This document shows, piece after piece, positions 39,756-50,770 of a DNA stretch of 64,000 nt. Position numbers and translations under genes: made by a program. Under the pieces are notes generated by a model, which worked only from the letters and a program-made list of their open reading frames with translations, had not been told where the DNA came from and did no database searches. Source of the stretch: Streptomyces sp. Go-475 (lineage in GTDB: Bacteria; Actinomycetota; Actinomycetes; Streptomycetales; Streptomycetaceae); NCBI RefSeq assembly GCF_003330845.1, contig NZ_CP026121.1, forward strand, positions 6,801,501-6,865,500, read 5' to 3'. Each line of letters begins with the position of its first letter. The stretch's first letter is position 1.

Positions 39756-41006
39756 CTACTCGGCCTCCTCGCGCGCGTGCAGCGCCGCCGCGACCACCGT
39801 GCGGGACTGGTGCTCGACCTGGTGCTGCAAGGGCACCCAGCGGGCGCGGAAACGTTCCGCGAAAGCATCGCTCCACATCGCGACGAGTTCCTCGAGCTGT
39901 TCCGCCGCCCGGTCGTCGGTCCCGCGCAGCGCCCGCCGCAGCATGGCCGCCGCCCGCAGCGGCACCCGCCGCGCGAACGCGTCCACGCTGCCCACGTACG
40001 CCCGGGTGCGGTCGGCGGGCGGGGTGTGGACCAGGTCGGCGGCCAGCCCCGGCACCAGCTCCAGCCCCCACCGGGCGGCCCGCAGCAACGGCCCGTCCAG
40101 GTCCGCCAGCCGGGGCAGCGCGCCGTCGAGCACGCGCGTCACCTCCAGCGCGTCGCGCTGCAGCCGGCGCGCGAGCCGGCCGATCGCCGCCGCCGGAGCC
40201 GGATGCGGGGCCGGATCGTCCACCAGGTCGCTCGCCCACATCGGCACCTCGACCACGGCGGTCAGCCCGCCGTACCGGTGGGCGTGGTACCAGGTGCTGT
40301 GCCGCGCGTCGTCGGGCAGGCTCGGGTACGCCGGCCCGGCGTCCGGCGCGGGCATCACGTGCACGCCCGGCCCGGACGCGGGCCAGCCCGCGGCGTCCGA
40401 CGCGCCGGTCTCCACCGGGATGTGCAGCTCGGCTGCGGACTTGGCGAACGGCTCGGCGAGCCCGGGCACGTCCTTCGTCAGCTGCACCCAGCTGCCGCCC
40501 AGGTCCGTGCCGTGCAGGGTCACCTGGAGGTAGGGGCGCAGCTCGTCGATGACGCCGGTCAGGGCCCGGGTCTCGGGCGGCAGCCGGTCCGGCGGCAGCA
40601 CGGAGGGGGCCCACTCCGGCTGCTCGGGGCCTGCGGGGCGGAAGAAGCCGAGGTGGTAGTCGAACAGGCTGCGCGGCGCCGGCGTCACATGCAGGCTCGC
40701 CCCGTCCGGGTCCGCGCACAGCAGGAAGTGCCAGGAGATGCCGTCGCGCAGCTCCCGCTGCTCCAGCACCCGCCGGGCGACCGCGAGCAGGGTGCAGGAT
40801 CCGGTCGGCTCGTTGGCGTGGGCGCCGGCGACCACCAGCACCGCGCGGCGGGCCCGGCCCACGGACAGCAGGTGCAGAGGTCTGCCCGCCCGCGAGGAAC
40901 CCACCTGCCGCAGGGTGCACACACCGGGGCGGTGGGCGGTCAACGCCCGGGCAGCAGAGACCAGTTCGGTCACCGTCGGGTAGCGCAGCTCCGGCAGGAC
41001 ACTCAC
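39756..41006 (-). CDS. M14-type zinc carboxypeptidase, paralogue of the preceding gene
   Basis: About 416 residues, similar along its length to the protein encoded convergently at 38328-39689. Zn-binding AGAHANEPTGS, third ligand TLHGTD, catalytic Glu in TAVVEVPMW, and the shared segment RFRARWVPLQHQVEHQSRTVV at the C-terminus. The start is uncertain: GTG 41006-41004 is used here, GTG 41015 is possible, and CTG at 41000 aligns with the CTG start of the paralogue. The frame remains open far upstream through the lpd gene but that is a shadow. Lacks TTA. The pair probably arose by inverted duplication; their substrate is unknown. The stretch 41007-41191 is repetitive (GGCACCGGAC-like runs) and holds no gene. 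Confidence 0.8.
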   Translation of the reverse strand: MSVLPELRYPTVTELVSAARALTAHRPGVCTLRQVGSSRAGRPLHLLSVGRARRAVLVVAGAHANEPTGSCTLLAVARRVLEQRELRDGISWHFLLCADPDGASLHVTPAPRSLFDYHLGFFRPAGPEQPEWAPSVLPPDRLPPETRALTGVIDELRPYLQVTLHGTDLGGSWVQLTKDVPGLAEPFAKSAAELHIPVETGASDAAGWPASGPGVHVMPAPDAGPAYPSLPDDARHSTWYHAHRYGGLTAVVEVPMWASDLVDDPAPHPAPAAAIGRLARRLQRDALEVTRVLDGALPRLADLDGPLLRAARWGLELVPGLAADLVHTPPADRTRAYVGSVDAFARRVPLRAAAMLRRALRGTDDRAAEQLEELVAMWSDAFAERFRARWVPLQHQVEHQSRTVVAAALHAREEAE

Positions 41007-41191
41007 CCCCGTCACATCCGCCCGAGTTCGCAATCGCAGTACCCCACGGCCATGGGGCGGTGTCAAGGGCGCGACGGGGGAGGCTCCAGGGGGCGCCCGG
41101 AAGCACTGGCCCGGGCGGCGCGACCGGCGTGACCGGCCCGGGCGGCGCGGGACGTGCCACCGGCACCGGACGCGCCACCGGCACGGGACGA

Positions 41192-42610
41192 CTACCGCTG
41201 GTGCAGCCCCCGTCCCGCCAGGGTCAGGAACGCCTCGCCGACCGCCTCGGACAGGGTGGGGTGCGGGTGGACGTGCCGGGCCACGTCGGACGGCTCCGCG
41301 TCCCAGCCGACGACCAGCTGGCTCTCGGCGATCATCTCCGACACGTGCGGGCCCACCAGGTGTACGCCCAGCACGCGTCCGCCGGCCTCGGCGACGACCT
41401 TCACCAGGCCGCCCCGCCCGTGCACCATGCCCTTCGCCACGGCGGTCAGCGGCATGCTGTTGGTCACCACCTCGTGCCCACGCGCGCGTGCCTCGGCCTC
41501 GGTCAGCCCCACGGCCGCGGTCTGCGGCGACGAGTACGTGACGCGGGGCACCGCCGCGTAGTCCACCGGAGCGGACGGCACACCGGCCAGCGTCTCGGCC
41601 ACCAGCAGCCCCTCCGCGAACGAGGCGTGGGCCAGTCCGGGCGACGGCGGCGGCAGCAGGTCGCCCACGACGTGGACGCCGGGCACGGCCGTCTCCAGCC
41701 GGTCCCAGTCGGCCGGCACGACGAAACCGCGCCCGTCCGTGGCGAGGCCCGCGGCGGCCACGTCCAGGCCGTCGGTGACCGGGGCCCGGCCGACCGCCAC
41801 CAGCAGCCGCTCGGCCGCGACCGTGAGCGTCTCGCCCCGGTCCGTGCGCACCCGCGCGCGCACCCCGTCGTCGAGGACCTCGGCGTCCAGCAGCCGCGCA
41901 CCGGCCCGGACGTCGATGCCGCGCTTCTTCAGACCCCGGGTGAGATGACGGCTCACCTCGGCGTCCTCCAGCGGCACGATCCGCTCCGCGGCCTCCACGA
42001 GGGTGACCTCGGCGCCCAGGGAGCGGTGGAAGGAGGCGTACTCCACGCCGATCGCGCCCCCGCCGAGCACCAGCACGGACGCCGGGAGCCCGGGCGCGAA
42101 GAGGGCGTCGTCGCTTGTCACCACGCGCCGGCCGTCCGGTTCGAGCCCCGGGAGCGTGCGCGGTCGTGAGCCGGTCGCGAGCACCAGCCCGCGGCGCGCG
42201 GAGAGGTCCTGCACGCCGGGTTCGCCGCGCGCGCCCGCCACGCGCACGGACCGCGGCCCCGTCAGCCGGGCGCTCCCCGCGATCACCCGCACGCCCGCGT
42301 GCCCGAGATGCGCCTCCACCCCCCGGTGGTTGCGGGCCACGATGTCGTCCCGGGTGGCCACCACCGCCGGCCAGTCCACGGCCTCCAGCGTCGCCTTCAC
42401 GCCCCAGCGTTCGCGCGCCTCGGCGATGCCGTCGACGAGTTCGGCCGCGTGCAGCATCGCCTTGCTCGGGATGCAGCCGCGGTGCAGACAGGTCCCGCCG
42501 ACCTTGTCCCGCTCGACGAGCACGACCTGCAGACCGAGGGCCGCGGCGCGCAGGGCGGTGCTGTAACCGCCGGTGCCGCCGCCGATGACGATGACGTCGG
42601 GTGAGTCCAT
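41192..42610 (-). CDS. lpd: Dihydrolipoamide dehydrogenase
   Basis: 472 residues. FAD site GGGTGGYSTALRAAALG, redox-active disulfide GGTCLHRGCIPSKAML, NAD site LGGGAIGVEYASFHRSLG, the second FAD segment VHVVGDLLP, and the C-terminal dimer histidine-glutamate motif HPHPTLSEAVGEA. It reoxidises dihydrolipoyl groups of 2-oxoacid dehydrogenase complexes. Start ATG 42610-42608 with GGAGG eight bases upstream. No E1 or E2 genes are nearby, and it is divergent from a LysR regulator with a LysR-type box between. Confidence 0.95.
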   Translation of the reverse strand: MDSPDVIVIGGGTGGYSTALRAAALGLQVVLVERDKVGGTCLHRGCIPSKAMLHAAELVDGIAEARERWGVKATLEAVDWPAVVATRDDIVARNHRGVEAHLGHAGVRVIAGSARLTGPRSVRVAGARGEPGVQDLSARRGLVLATGSRPRTLPGLEPDGRRVVTSDDALFAPGLPASVLVLGGGAIGVEYASFHRSLGAEVTLVEAAERIVPLEDAEVSRHLTRGLKKRGIDVRAGARLLDAEVLDDGVRARVRTDRGETLTVAAERLLVAVGRAPVTDGLDVAAAGLATDGRGFVVPADWDRLETAVPGVHVVGDLLPPPSPGLAHASFAEGLLVAETLAGVPSAPVDYAAVPRVTYSSPQTAAVGLTEAEARARGHEVVTNSMPLTAVAKGMVHGRGGLVKVVAEAGGRVLGVHLVGPHVSEMIAESQLVVGWDAEPSDVARHVHPHPTLSEAVGEAFLTLAGRGLHQR

Positions 42611-42632
42611 GCCCACAGCCTCCGCCCGGCCC

Positions 42633-42652
42633 TTGCCATGAGTCCAAGGCAA
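42633..42652. promoter_or_regulatory. Candidate LysR-type box between lpd and the LysR gene
   Basis: TTGCC (42633-42637) and GGCAA (42648-42652) are inverted arms ten bases apart, within the 112-bp divergent gap. This fits the T-N11-A style of LysR sites and a regulator acting on its own gene and on lpd. A second set of arms CCTTG/CAAGG overlaps it (42631-42635, 42645-42649). Confidence 0.45.
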
Positions 42653-42722
42653 TGTTCTTGTGGAACCGATGCAGGACGTTTATGGGGGGAGGGGCCTTGA
42701 GGGCGCTTTCGGGGGAGGGACC

Positions 42723-43661
42723 TTGAGCCTGCGGCAGATGGAGTACTTCCTGACGGTCCTTCAGGAGGAGTCCTTCACCCGCGCGGCGGAGGTCCTGCAC
42801 GTCTCGCAGCCCGCGCTGTCCCACCAGATCAAGGCCCTGGAGCGGTCGGTCGGCGGCGCGCTCCTGGAGCGCATGCCGCGCGGCGTGCGCCTGACCCCGA
42901 TGGGACGCGCCTTCCGGCCGCACGCCGAGCTGGCCGTGCGCAGCGCCGTCCAGGCCCGCCGCGCGGCCCGGGCCGCCGCCGGCGCGGAGGGCGGCGAACT
43001 CCATGTCGCCGCCGTGCACTCCGTGGCCGTCGGCGTCCTCCCGGATGTCTTCGCGCGCTGGCGCGCCGCCCACCCGCGCGTGCTGCTGCACCTCCACGAG
43101 TACGCCACCTCGCAGGCGCTGGAGGAGCAGGTCGAGCGCGGCACCGCCGACCTCGCCGTCGGCCCGGCGCCCGCGGACTGGCCGGGCACCGTCGTACCGG
43201 TCGGCGAGGAGGACATCGTCCTCGTGGTGCCCTTCGACGACCGCTTCGCGGGCCGTACGACGGTGACGCTGCCGGAGCTGGCCGACCGTCCCTGGGTGCG
43301 CTGCGCCATGGAACCGGTCGTCCACGGCGAGCGCTTCCTCGACTGGGCGTGCGGCCGCGCCGGTTTCACCCCGCGCACCACCGTGTTCACCGAGCACACC
43401 TCGACGGCGGTACGGATGGCCGCGGCGGGCGTCGGCGTCTGTGCCGCGCCCGCGCCCCTCGTCCGGGACGCGGTCGGCGAGGGCGGTGTCGTCCTCACCC
43501 CCGACCCGGCGTGGCGGCGCACGCTCACGGTCTTCTCGCGCGTCCCCCCGACGGGCGCGGCGGAGGCGTTCGTGGACCTGCTGCGCTCGGCGTGGCCGCG
43601 CCTTCCCGTCCCCCTGAGGGAGTACGAGGACTGCCCCCAGGACGGCCCGGCGGTCGCCTGA
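42723..43661 (+). CDS. LysR-family transcriptional regulator
   Basis: 312 residues from TTG 42723. The helix-turn-helix is LRQMEYFLTVLQEESFTRAAEVLHVSQPALSHQIKALERSVGGALLER, followed by a periplasmic-binding-like effector domain from about 95. The start is chosen because GGGGGAGGG sits four bases upstream and the conserved HTH starts four residues later. A near copy of this site (GGGGGGAGGGGCCTTGAGGG, 42684-42703) lies 26 bases upstream but out of frame. GTG 42660 or ATG 42669 would give glycine-rich extensions. Likely effector-dependent control of the divergent lpd gene. Ends 2 bases from treY's stop. Confidence 0.9.
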   Translation: MSLRQMEYFLTVLQEESFTRAAEVLHVSQPALSHQIKALERSVGGALLERMPRGVRLTPMGRAFRPHAELAVRSAVQARRAARAAAGAEGGELHVAAVHSVAVGVLPDVFARWRAAHPRVLLHLHEYATSQALEEQVERGTADLAVGPAPADWPGTVVPVGEEDIVLVVPFDDRFAGRTTVTLPELADRPWVRCAMEPVVHGERFLDWACGRAGFTPRTTVFTEHTSTAVRMAAAGVGVCAAPAPLVRDAVGEGGVVLTPDPAWRRTLTVFSRVPPTGAAEAFVDLLRSAWPRLPVPLREYEDCPQDGPAVA

Positions 43662-43663
43662 GC

Positions 43664-46033
43664 TCAGTCCCCCGCCCTCTCCAGCAGCGCCACGGGGAGA
43701 CCCGCGAACAGCTCCGCCACGCGCGCGTGCCCCGTGAACTCCCGCCCCGGCTCCAGCACGTCCGCCCAGCGCCCCGGCGGCAGCGGCAGCACGGTGTCCC
43801 GCCAGCCGCCCGCCTCGGCGAGCCGCAGCGACAGGCGGGTCACGGCCGTCACCACCTCCCCGGACCGGGCGAACGCCAGGCAGTGCCGAGCCGCCGCGCC
43901 CTCCGCCGGCAGCGCCATGTAGGTCGCCGTGTCGCCGAACGCGTCCGGCCGCCGGGCCCGCAGCCCGAGCGCCGCCCGCGTCACCGCCGCCTTCTCCGCG
44001 GAGCCGCCCCCGGACTCCTCGGGCGGGAAGTCCACCGCCCGCCGGTTGTCCGGGTCGACCAGCGCCCGGTACTCGGCCTCCGTCCCCTGGTAGACGTCCG
44101 GCACCCCCGGCATCGTCAGCTGCACCAGGGCCGTGCCCAGCACGTTGGCCCGGACGTGCGGCTCCAGGGAGTCCCGGAACGCGGCGATCCGCTCACCCGG
44201 CGCCCCGCACGGACCGGCCGCCACGAACCGCGCCACCGCCTCCTCGTACGACGGCTCCTGCTCGGTCCAGCTCGTGTACAGGCCCGCCTCGCGCACGTGC
44301 TTCAGCAGCGCGCCCTGTACCCGCTCGGCGGACCCGGACGCCGGGCCGAGCCCGAACACCGTCTGCCAGGCCGCCCACGCCAGTTGCGCGTCCGGCACGC
44401 CCTCGCCGGTGCGCGTCACCTCGGCGAGCACGTCCGCCCAGCGGTCCGGGCACTCGGTGAGCACGTGCAGCGCCGCCCGGACGTCCGCGCTGCGCTTGGT
44501 GTCGTGCGTCGAGGCCACCGTCCCGGTCACCGGCCAGTCCCGCTGCACGCGCGCGCAGTACGCGTGGAACTCCTCCGGCGACAGGGCGGGGCTCCCCGGG
44601 TTGCCGCCCACCTCGGTGGCCGACAGCAGCGGCACATAGCGGTAGAACGCCGTGTCCTCCACGGACTTCGCCCGCAGCGCCGACGACGTCTGCGCGAACC
44701 GCGTCCGGAACTCCACCCGCGCGGGCCCGTCGCCGTACCGCCCCAGCACCAGGTCCCGTACGACGTCCACCGCGCCGGCCTCCTCGGGCACGGCGAAGGC
44801 GAGCCGGGCCTCGGCAGCGGCCTCCTCGGTGACCACGGCCGCCGCGTCGACGGACTCGTAGGGCCGGTAGACCTCCATGCGCACCAGCAGCTCCTGGAGC
44901 GCGGTGCGCAGCGCCCAGGGCGCGCGGTCGCGCAGCGCCGGTTCCGGCGAGGTCGCGCACAGCCGGGCCGCCACCCGCACCAGCCGGTCGGTCTCGGTCG
45001 CCAGCTCGTGCGTGAGGACCTTGTACGCCGCCCGCCGCACCGTCGCCTCCCACTGCCCGCCCCGGTCCGTCTGGGGGGCCGCGAAGCGCCGGTACTGGCC
45101 CAGCAGCTCCCCGAACCCGGCCGGGTCGGTGAAGACCCCGTCCACGTGCCGCAGGGCGTCGTAGCCGGTGGTGCCCGCGACGGGCCAGGAGGCCGGCAGA
45201 TGCTCGCCGTCGGCCAGGATCTTCTCCACGACCGTCCAGCGGCCCCCCGTCGCCTCGTGCAGCCGCGTGAGGTAGCCGTCGGGGTCGGCCAGTCCGTCGG
45301 GGTGGTCGATGCGCAGCCCGTCGATCACGCCCTCGTGCAGCAGCTGGAGGATCTTGTCGTGGGTGGCCTCGAACACCTCGGGGTCCTCCACCCGCACCCC
45401 GATGAGCTCCGAGATGCTGAAGAACCGCCGGTAGTTCAGCTCGGTCCGGGCCAGCCGCCACCACACGGGCCGGTACCACTGCGCGTCCAGCAGATGCGGC
45501 AGCGGCAGGTCCTCGGTGCCCTCGCGCAGCGGGAACACGTGGTCGTGGTAGCGCAGGACGTCACCGTCGACGCGCAGGTCGCCGAGCACCTCGCCCAGCG
45601 GCCCGCCGAGGACCGGCACCAGCACCTGGCCGTCCTGGGCCTCCCAGTCGATGTCGAACCAGCGCGCGTACGGCGACTTCGGGCCCTCGCGCAGCACCTC
45701 CCACAGGGCCCGGTTGTGGCGCGGGGACATGGCCATGTGGTTCGGGACGATGTCCACCACCAGCCCGAGTCCGTGCCCGCGCGCGGCGCGCGCCAGCGCC
45801 CGCAGCCCCTCCTCGCCGCCCAGCTCCTCGCGCACGCGCGCGTGGTCGACGACGTCGTAGCCGTGCGTCGAGCCCGGCACCGCCTCCAGGACGGGGGACA
45901 GGTGCAGGTGCGAGACGCCGAGCGAGGCCAGGTACGGCACGACGGCCGCGGCTGCTCCGAACGGGAACTCGGGCTGCAGCTGCAGCCGGTACGTGGCCGT
46001 GGGCACCACCGGGTCAGGTCGCTCAGGTGTCAT
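43664..46033 (-). CDS. treY: Malto-oligosyltrehalose synthase TreY
   Basis: 789 residues, GH13. Converts the reducing-end alpha-1,4 bond of a maltodextrin into the alpha,alpha-1,1 bond of trehalose. N-terminal PTATYRLQLQPEFPFGAAAAVVPYLASLGVSHLHLSPV, GSTHGYDVVDH, region I DIVPNHMA, region II DGLRIDHPDGL, region III VVEKILADGEHLP and the late VPDVYQGTE are all TreY-specific. Start ATG 46033 gives the usual N-terminus; the open frame to 46138 adds an arginine-rich head. It lies 115 bases downstream of treX, in the same direction. Confidence 0.95.
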   Translation of the reverse strand: MTPERPDPVVPTATYRLQLQPEFPFGAAAAVVPYLASLGVSHLHLSPVLEAVPGSTHGYDVVDHARVREELGGEEGLRALARAARGHGLGLVVDIVPNHMAMSPRHNRALWEVLREGPKSPYARWFDIDWEAQDGQVLVPVLGGPLGEVLGDLRVDGDVLRYHDHVFPLREGTEDLPLPHLLDAQWYRPVWWRLARTELNYRRFFSISELIGVRVEDPEVFEATHDKILQLLHEGVIDGLRIDHPDGLADPDGYLTRLHEATGGRWTVVEKILADGEHLPASWPVAGTTGYDALRHVDGVFTDPAGFGELLGQYRRFAAPQTDRGGQWEATVRRAAYKVLTHELATETDRLVRVAARLCATSPEPALRDRAPWALRTALQELLVRMEVYRPYESVDAAAVVTEEAAAEARLAFAVPEEAGAVDVVRDLVLGRYGDGPARVEFRTRFAQTSSALRAKSVEDTAFYRYVPLLSATEVGGNPGSPALSPEEFHAYCARVQRDWPVTGTVASTHDTKRSADVRAALHVLTECPDRWADVLAEVTRTGEGVPDAQLAWAAWQTVFGLGPASGSAERVQGALLKHVREAGLYTSWTEQEPSYEEAVARFVAAGPCGAPGERIAAFRDSLEPHVRANVLGTALVQLTMPGVPDVYQGTEAEYRALVDPDNRRAVDFPPEESGGGSAEKAAVTRAALGLRARRPDAFGDTATYMALPAEGAAARHCLAFARSGEVVTAVTRLSLRLAEAGGWRDTVLPLPPGRWADVLEPGREFTGHARVAELFAGLPVALLERAGD

Positions 46034-46148
46034 GGAAACGTACGTACCCGCCCCGCCGCCGTTCGTGTCATCCCCCGTGCCAGGTGCGCCGCGCGTCGCC
46101 CGGACGAGTGGCTCTTTCCGGACGACGCGGCGGCTCACGAGGAGGTGG

Positions 46149-48290
<2,142 letters not shown>

Positions 48291-48400
48291 GGATACGACT
48301 CTTTCAGGTGTGCGGCGCCGGTGGGGACGCCTGGGCCCCGAGTCTCCCCGAAAGTGAGGGAACCTCCTATGACTTATCTCCCTCTTACCGAGTGACCAGT

Positions 48401-48415
48401 GCATACGCGGTATGC
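48401..48415. promoter_or_regulatory. Perfect inverted repeat GCATAC-GCG-GTATGC
   Basis: Six-base arms with a 3-base spacer lie 57 bases upstream of the amine-oxidase-like gene and 110 bases upstream of treX. Compact palindromes of this type are typical of TetR- or GntR-like dimers. No regulator gene is adjacent. Confidence 0.45.
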
Positions 48416-48471
48416 CGAACCAGTGGGGCAAACACGTACTCCCGGGGCTGTTGGGGGAGCAGGGGGAATTT

Positions 48472-49272
48472 GTGCGCAACATAGTGCACCGCCACCTGGG
48501 CAAGGTGGTGGCCGGTACGGCCATCGCGGTGGCCGGGACCGCCGTGATGGTCGGGATCACCCTGCCGGGCACGGCGGGGGCGGACGACACGGGGACCGGG
48601 GCGGCGCGGTCCGTCCGGCAGCAGGACGCGCCTGGCCGGGCCGTGGCCCCGGGGGTCGTCGAGCGGGCTCCGGCCGAATCGGAGAAGGGCGAGGGCCGTG
48701 ATCCGCTCACCGACGACGAGCTGGAGCGGGCCGCGAAGATCGCCCTCAGCCGGCAGCTCTTCCAGGCCGGCGAGAGCGTCGACGGGGACCGCGGCCCGCA
48801 GCGCCTCGGCGTCGACCTCGCCGAACCGGAGGCCGACGAGGTCGGCGACCCGGACGCGCCCCGGCGCGCCGATGTGACGTTCTACGACTACCGGGACGAC
48901 ACCCTCGTCACCCGGACCGTCGACCTCGGCACCGGCAAGGTGGTGCGGACCGGCACCCAGCGCGGTGTCCAGCCGCCCCTCAGCCGTGCCGAGAAGGCCG
49001 AGGCGGCCGCCCTGCTGATCGCCGACCCGCTGGGCACGGATCTGAAGGCCGACTACCGGGACGCCACCGGCGAGGAGCTCACCTCCCCGGACCAGTTGCG
49101 GCTCAGCGGCGCCGTCTACCGGGCCGCGCCGGGCGCCCAGCCCGCCGTGCTCGACCGCTGCGGCGAGCACCGCTGCGTGCGGCTGTTCCCGAAGATCAAG
49201 AACGGGCCGTGGGTCGACGCCAGGTCGCTGGTGATCGACCTGAGCGCCCGCACGGTCGCCCGCCTCGGCTGA
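48472..49272 (+). CDS. Exported protein resembling the N2-N3 domains of copper amine oxidase
   Basis: 266 residues from GTG 48472 (AGGGGG five bases upstream). Residues 10-37 form a signal or membrane segment ending TAGADD. After a polar linker, DPLTDDELERAAKIA (about 77-91) resembles the HPLDPL(T/S)..EI..A opening of the amine oxidase N2 domain. DYRDDTLVTRTVDLGTGKVV followed by GVQPPLSRAE (about 139-174) resembles the N3 domain, where GVQPP is a hallmark. No catalytic residues are here. The next gene, 61 bases on, encodes an amine oxidase catalytic domain without N2/N3. The two together total about 710 residues, the usual length of a one-chain enzyme. Annotation as a signal-sequence protein of unknown function would be the alternative. 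Confidence 0.78.
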   Translation: MRNIVHRHLGKVVAGTAIAVAGTAVMVGITLPGTAGADDTGTGAARSVRQQDAPGRAVAPGVVERAPAESEKGEGRDPLTDDELERAAKIALSRQLFQAGESVDGDRGPQRLGVDLAEPEADEVGDPDAPRRADVTFYDYRDDTLVTRTVDLGTGKVVRTGTQRGVQPPLSRAEKAEAAALLIADPLGTDLKADYRDATGEELTSPDQLRLSGAVYRAAPGAQPAVLDRCGEHRCVRLFPKIKNGPWVDARSLVIDLSARTVARLG

Positions 49273-49333
49273 CCGGCCCCCTGCGCTCACCCGTCCACCT
49301 CGCTCGCTCCTCCTGTCAGGGAGTCACCTCGCC

Positions 49334-50668
49334 ATGCGCGTGAACAGCACCAGCAAGACCCGCACCCGGGCGGCCGTGGCCCTGACCGTGGCCGCGCTCG
49401 CCGCCGGCGCCACGGCCGGCGCCGGACCGGCCACCGCCGGACCGGCCACCGCCCGGCCGCAGGCCGCCCCCGCGGCGGCCGCGGCCTACTGCGGGGCCGC
49501 CCACCGCATCGAACAGAAGCTCTCCACCGGCACCACCTGGCGGATGTGCTGGCGCTACGACAGCAAGGCCGGCCTCGTCCTGGAGGACATCTCCTACCAG
49601 CCCAAGGGCGAACCCAGGCCGATCAAGATCCTCAACAGCGCCCGGCTCGGCCAGATCCACGTCCCCTACGACGACGGCACCATCGAGTACGACGACCTCA
49701 CCGGCTTCGACTTCGCCCAGGGCCTGATGAACCTGGCCCCCGGCGAGTGCCCCGGCGGCACCATCAAGACGGTCAAGGTCCCCGACTCCGTCAACGGGAC
49801 CCCGACGATCAAGGGCCTGTGCACCACCACCCGCTCCCGCGGCCACGCCTACCGCATGCAGGGCGACACCGCGAACCAGGTCTACCAGGCCGCGGGCAAG
49901 GACCTCCTCGTCTACACCGTGAACCAGGTCGGCTGGTACGAGTACATGACCGAGTGGCGCTTCCAGGACGACGGCGCGATCACCATGAACGTCGGCGCCA
50001 CCGGCAGCCTGTCCTGGGACGACTACGACGCCGGCGACGGCCGCGGCTGGCCGATCGGCAAGGGCGCGACGGCCAAGGCCACCAGCCACAGCCACAACGC
50101 CTTCTGGCGGCTGGACTTCGCACTGGACGGCTCCACGAAGAACACCGTCGAGCAGTACGACTCCACCGTCACCGCGCCCACCCGGGGGCAGCGGGCCCCC
50201 ACCACGAAGACCACCCGCACCAGGATCACCAGGGAACTCGCCGGGGACAGCAGGAACTACCGCTGGTGGCGCGTGGTCAGCGCGGCCGGCAAGAACAAGG
50301 ACGGGCACGCCCGCTCCTACGAGATCGTCCCCGGACCGACCACCAAGTACCCGGGCCGCGGCTACACCAAGCACGACCTGTACGTCACGCAGTACGACAA
50401 GTGCGAGCTGTTCGCCAGCCACAACCCCGGCGACTGCGGGCGCGGAGCCGGCACCTCCGTCGACAAGTGGGTGAACGGACAGGCCCTCAAGCACCCCGTG
50501 GTCTGGATGAACATCGGCTTCCACCACATAGCCAGGGACGAGGACCAGCAGCCCATGCCCGTGCACTGGCAGGGATTCTCCATCGCCCCGCGCGACGTCA
50601 CCGCTATGAATCCGCTCACTCCGGCCGAGCTCGGCTGGCAGAACGGCCACTGGGAGCCGCGCCGTTGA
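49334..50668 (+). CDS. Copper amine oxidase-like catalytic domain, exported
   Basis: 444 residues with its own signal peptide (about 1-45). Amine oxidase landmarks in order: VPYDDG with FDFAQGLMN (Asp126 at the place of the catalytic base), WYEY at 201-204 where Tyr202 would become topaquinone, HSH at 252-254 (two copper ligands), and HHIARDEDQQPMP at 397-409 (His398 the third ligand), then GFSIAP and AMNP. The Asn normally before the cofactor tyrosine (NY(D/E)Y) is Trp here. The N2 and N3 domains are missing but appear in the gene just upstream. Predicted to oxidise primary amines outside the cell, if the Trp is tolerated. Followed after 102 bases by the HEPN gene. Confidence 0.85.
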   Translation: MRVNSTSKTRTRAAVALTVAALAAGATAGAGPATAGPATARPQAAPAAAAAYCGAAHRIEQKLSTGTTWRMCWRYDSKAGLVLEDISYQPKGEPRPIKILNSARLGQIHVPYDDGTIEYDDLTGFDFAQGLMNLAPGECPGGTIKTVKVPDSVNGTPTIKGLCTTTRSRGHAYRMQGDTANQVYQAAGKDLLVYTVNQVGWYEYMTEWRFQDDGAITMNVGATGSLSWDDYDAGDGRGWPIGKGATAKATSHSHNAFWRLDFALDGSTKNTVEQYDSTVTAPTRGQRAPTTKTTRTRITRELAGDSRNYRWWRVVSAAGKNKDGHARSYEIVPGPTTKYPGRGYTKHDLYVTQYDKCELFASHNPGDCGRGAGTSVDKWVNGQALKHPVVWMNIGFHHIARDEDQQPMPVHWQGFSIAPRDVTAMNPLTPAELGWQNGHWEPRR

Positions 50669-50770
50669 GATCGACCCTGCCCATCCGGCTGCACCGCCGA
50701 CCGCTCCCGGAGTACCCTTCCTTGATCGTTGACAAGGGGAGTGCTCAGGGGAGCGGAAGGCGGTGCGCGG

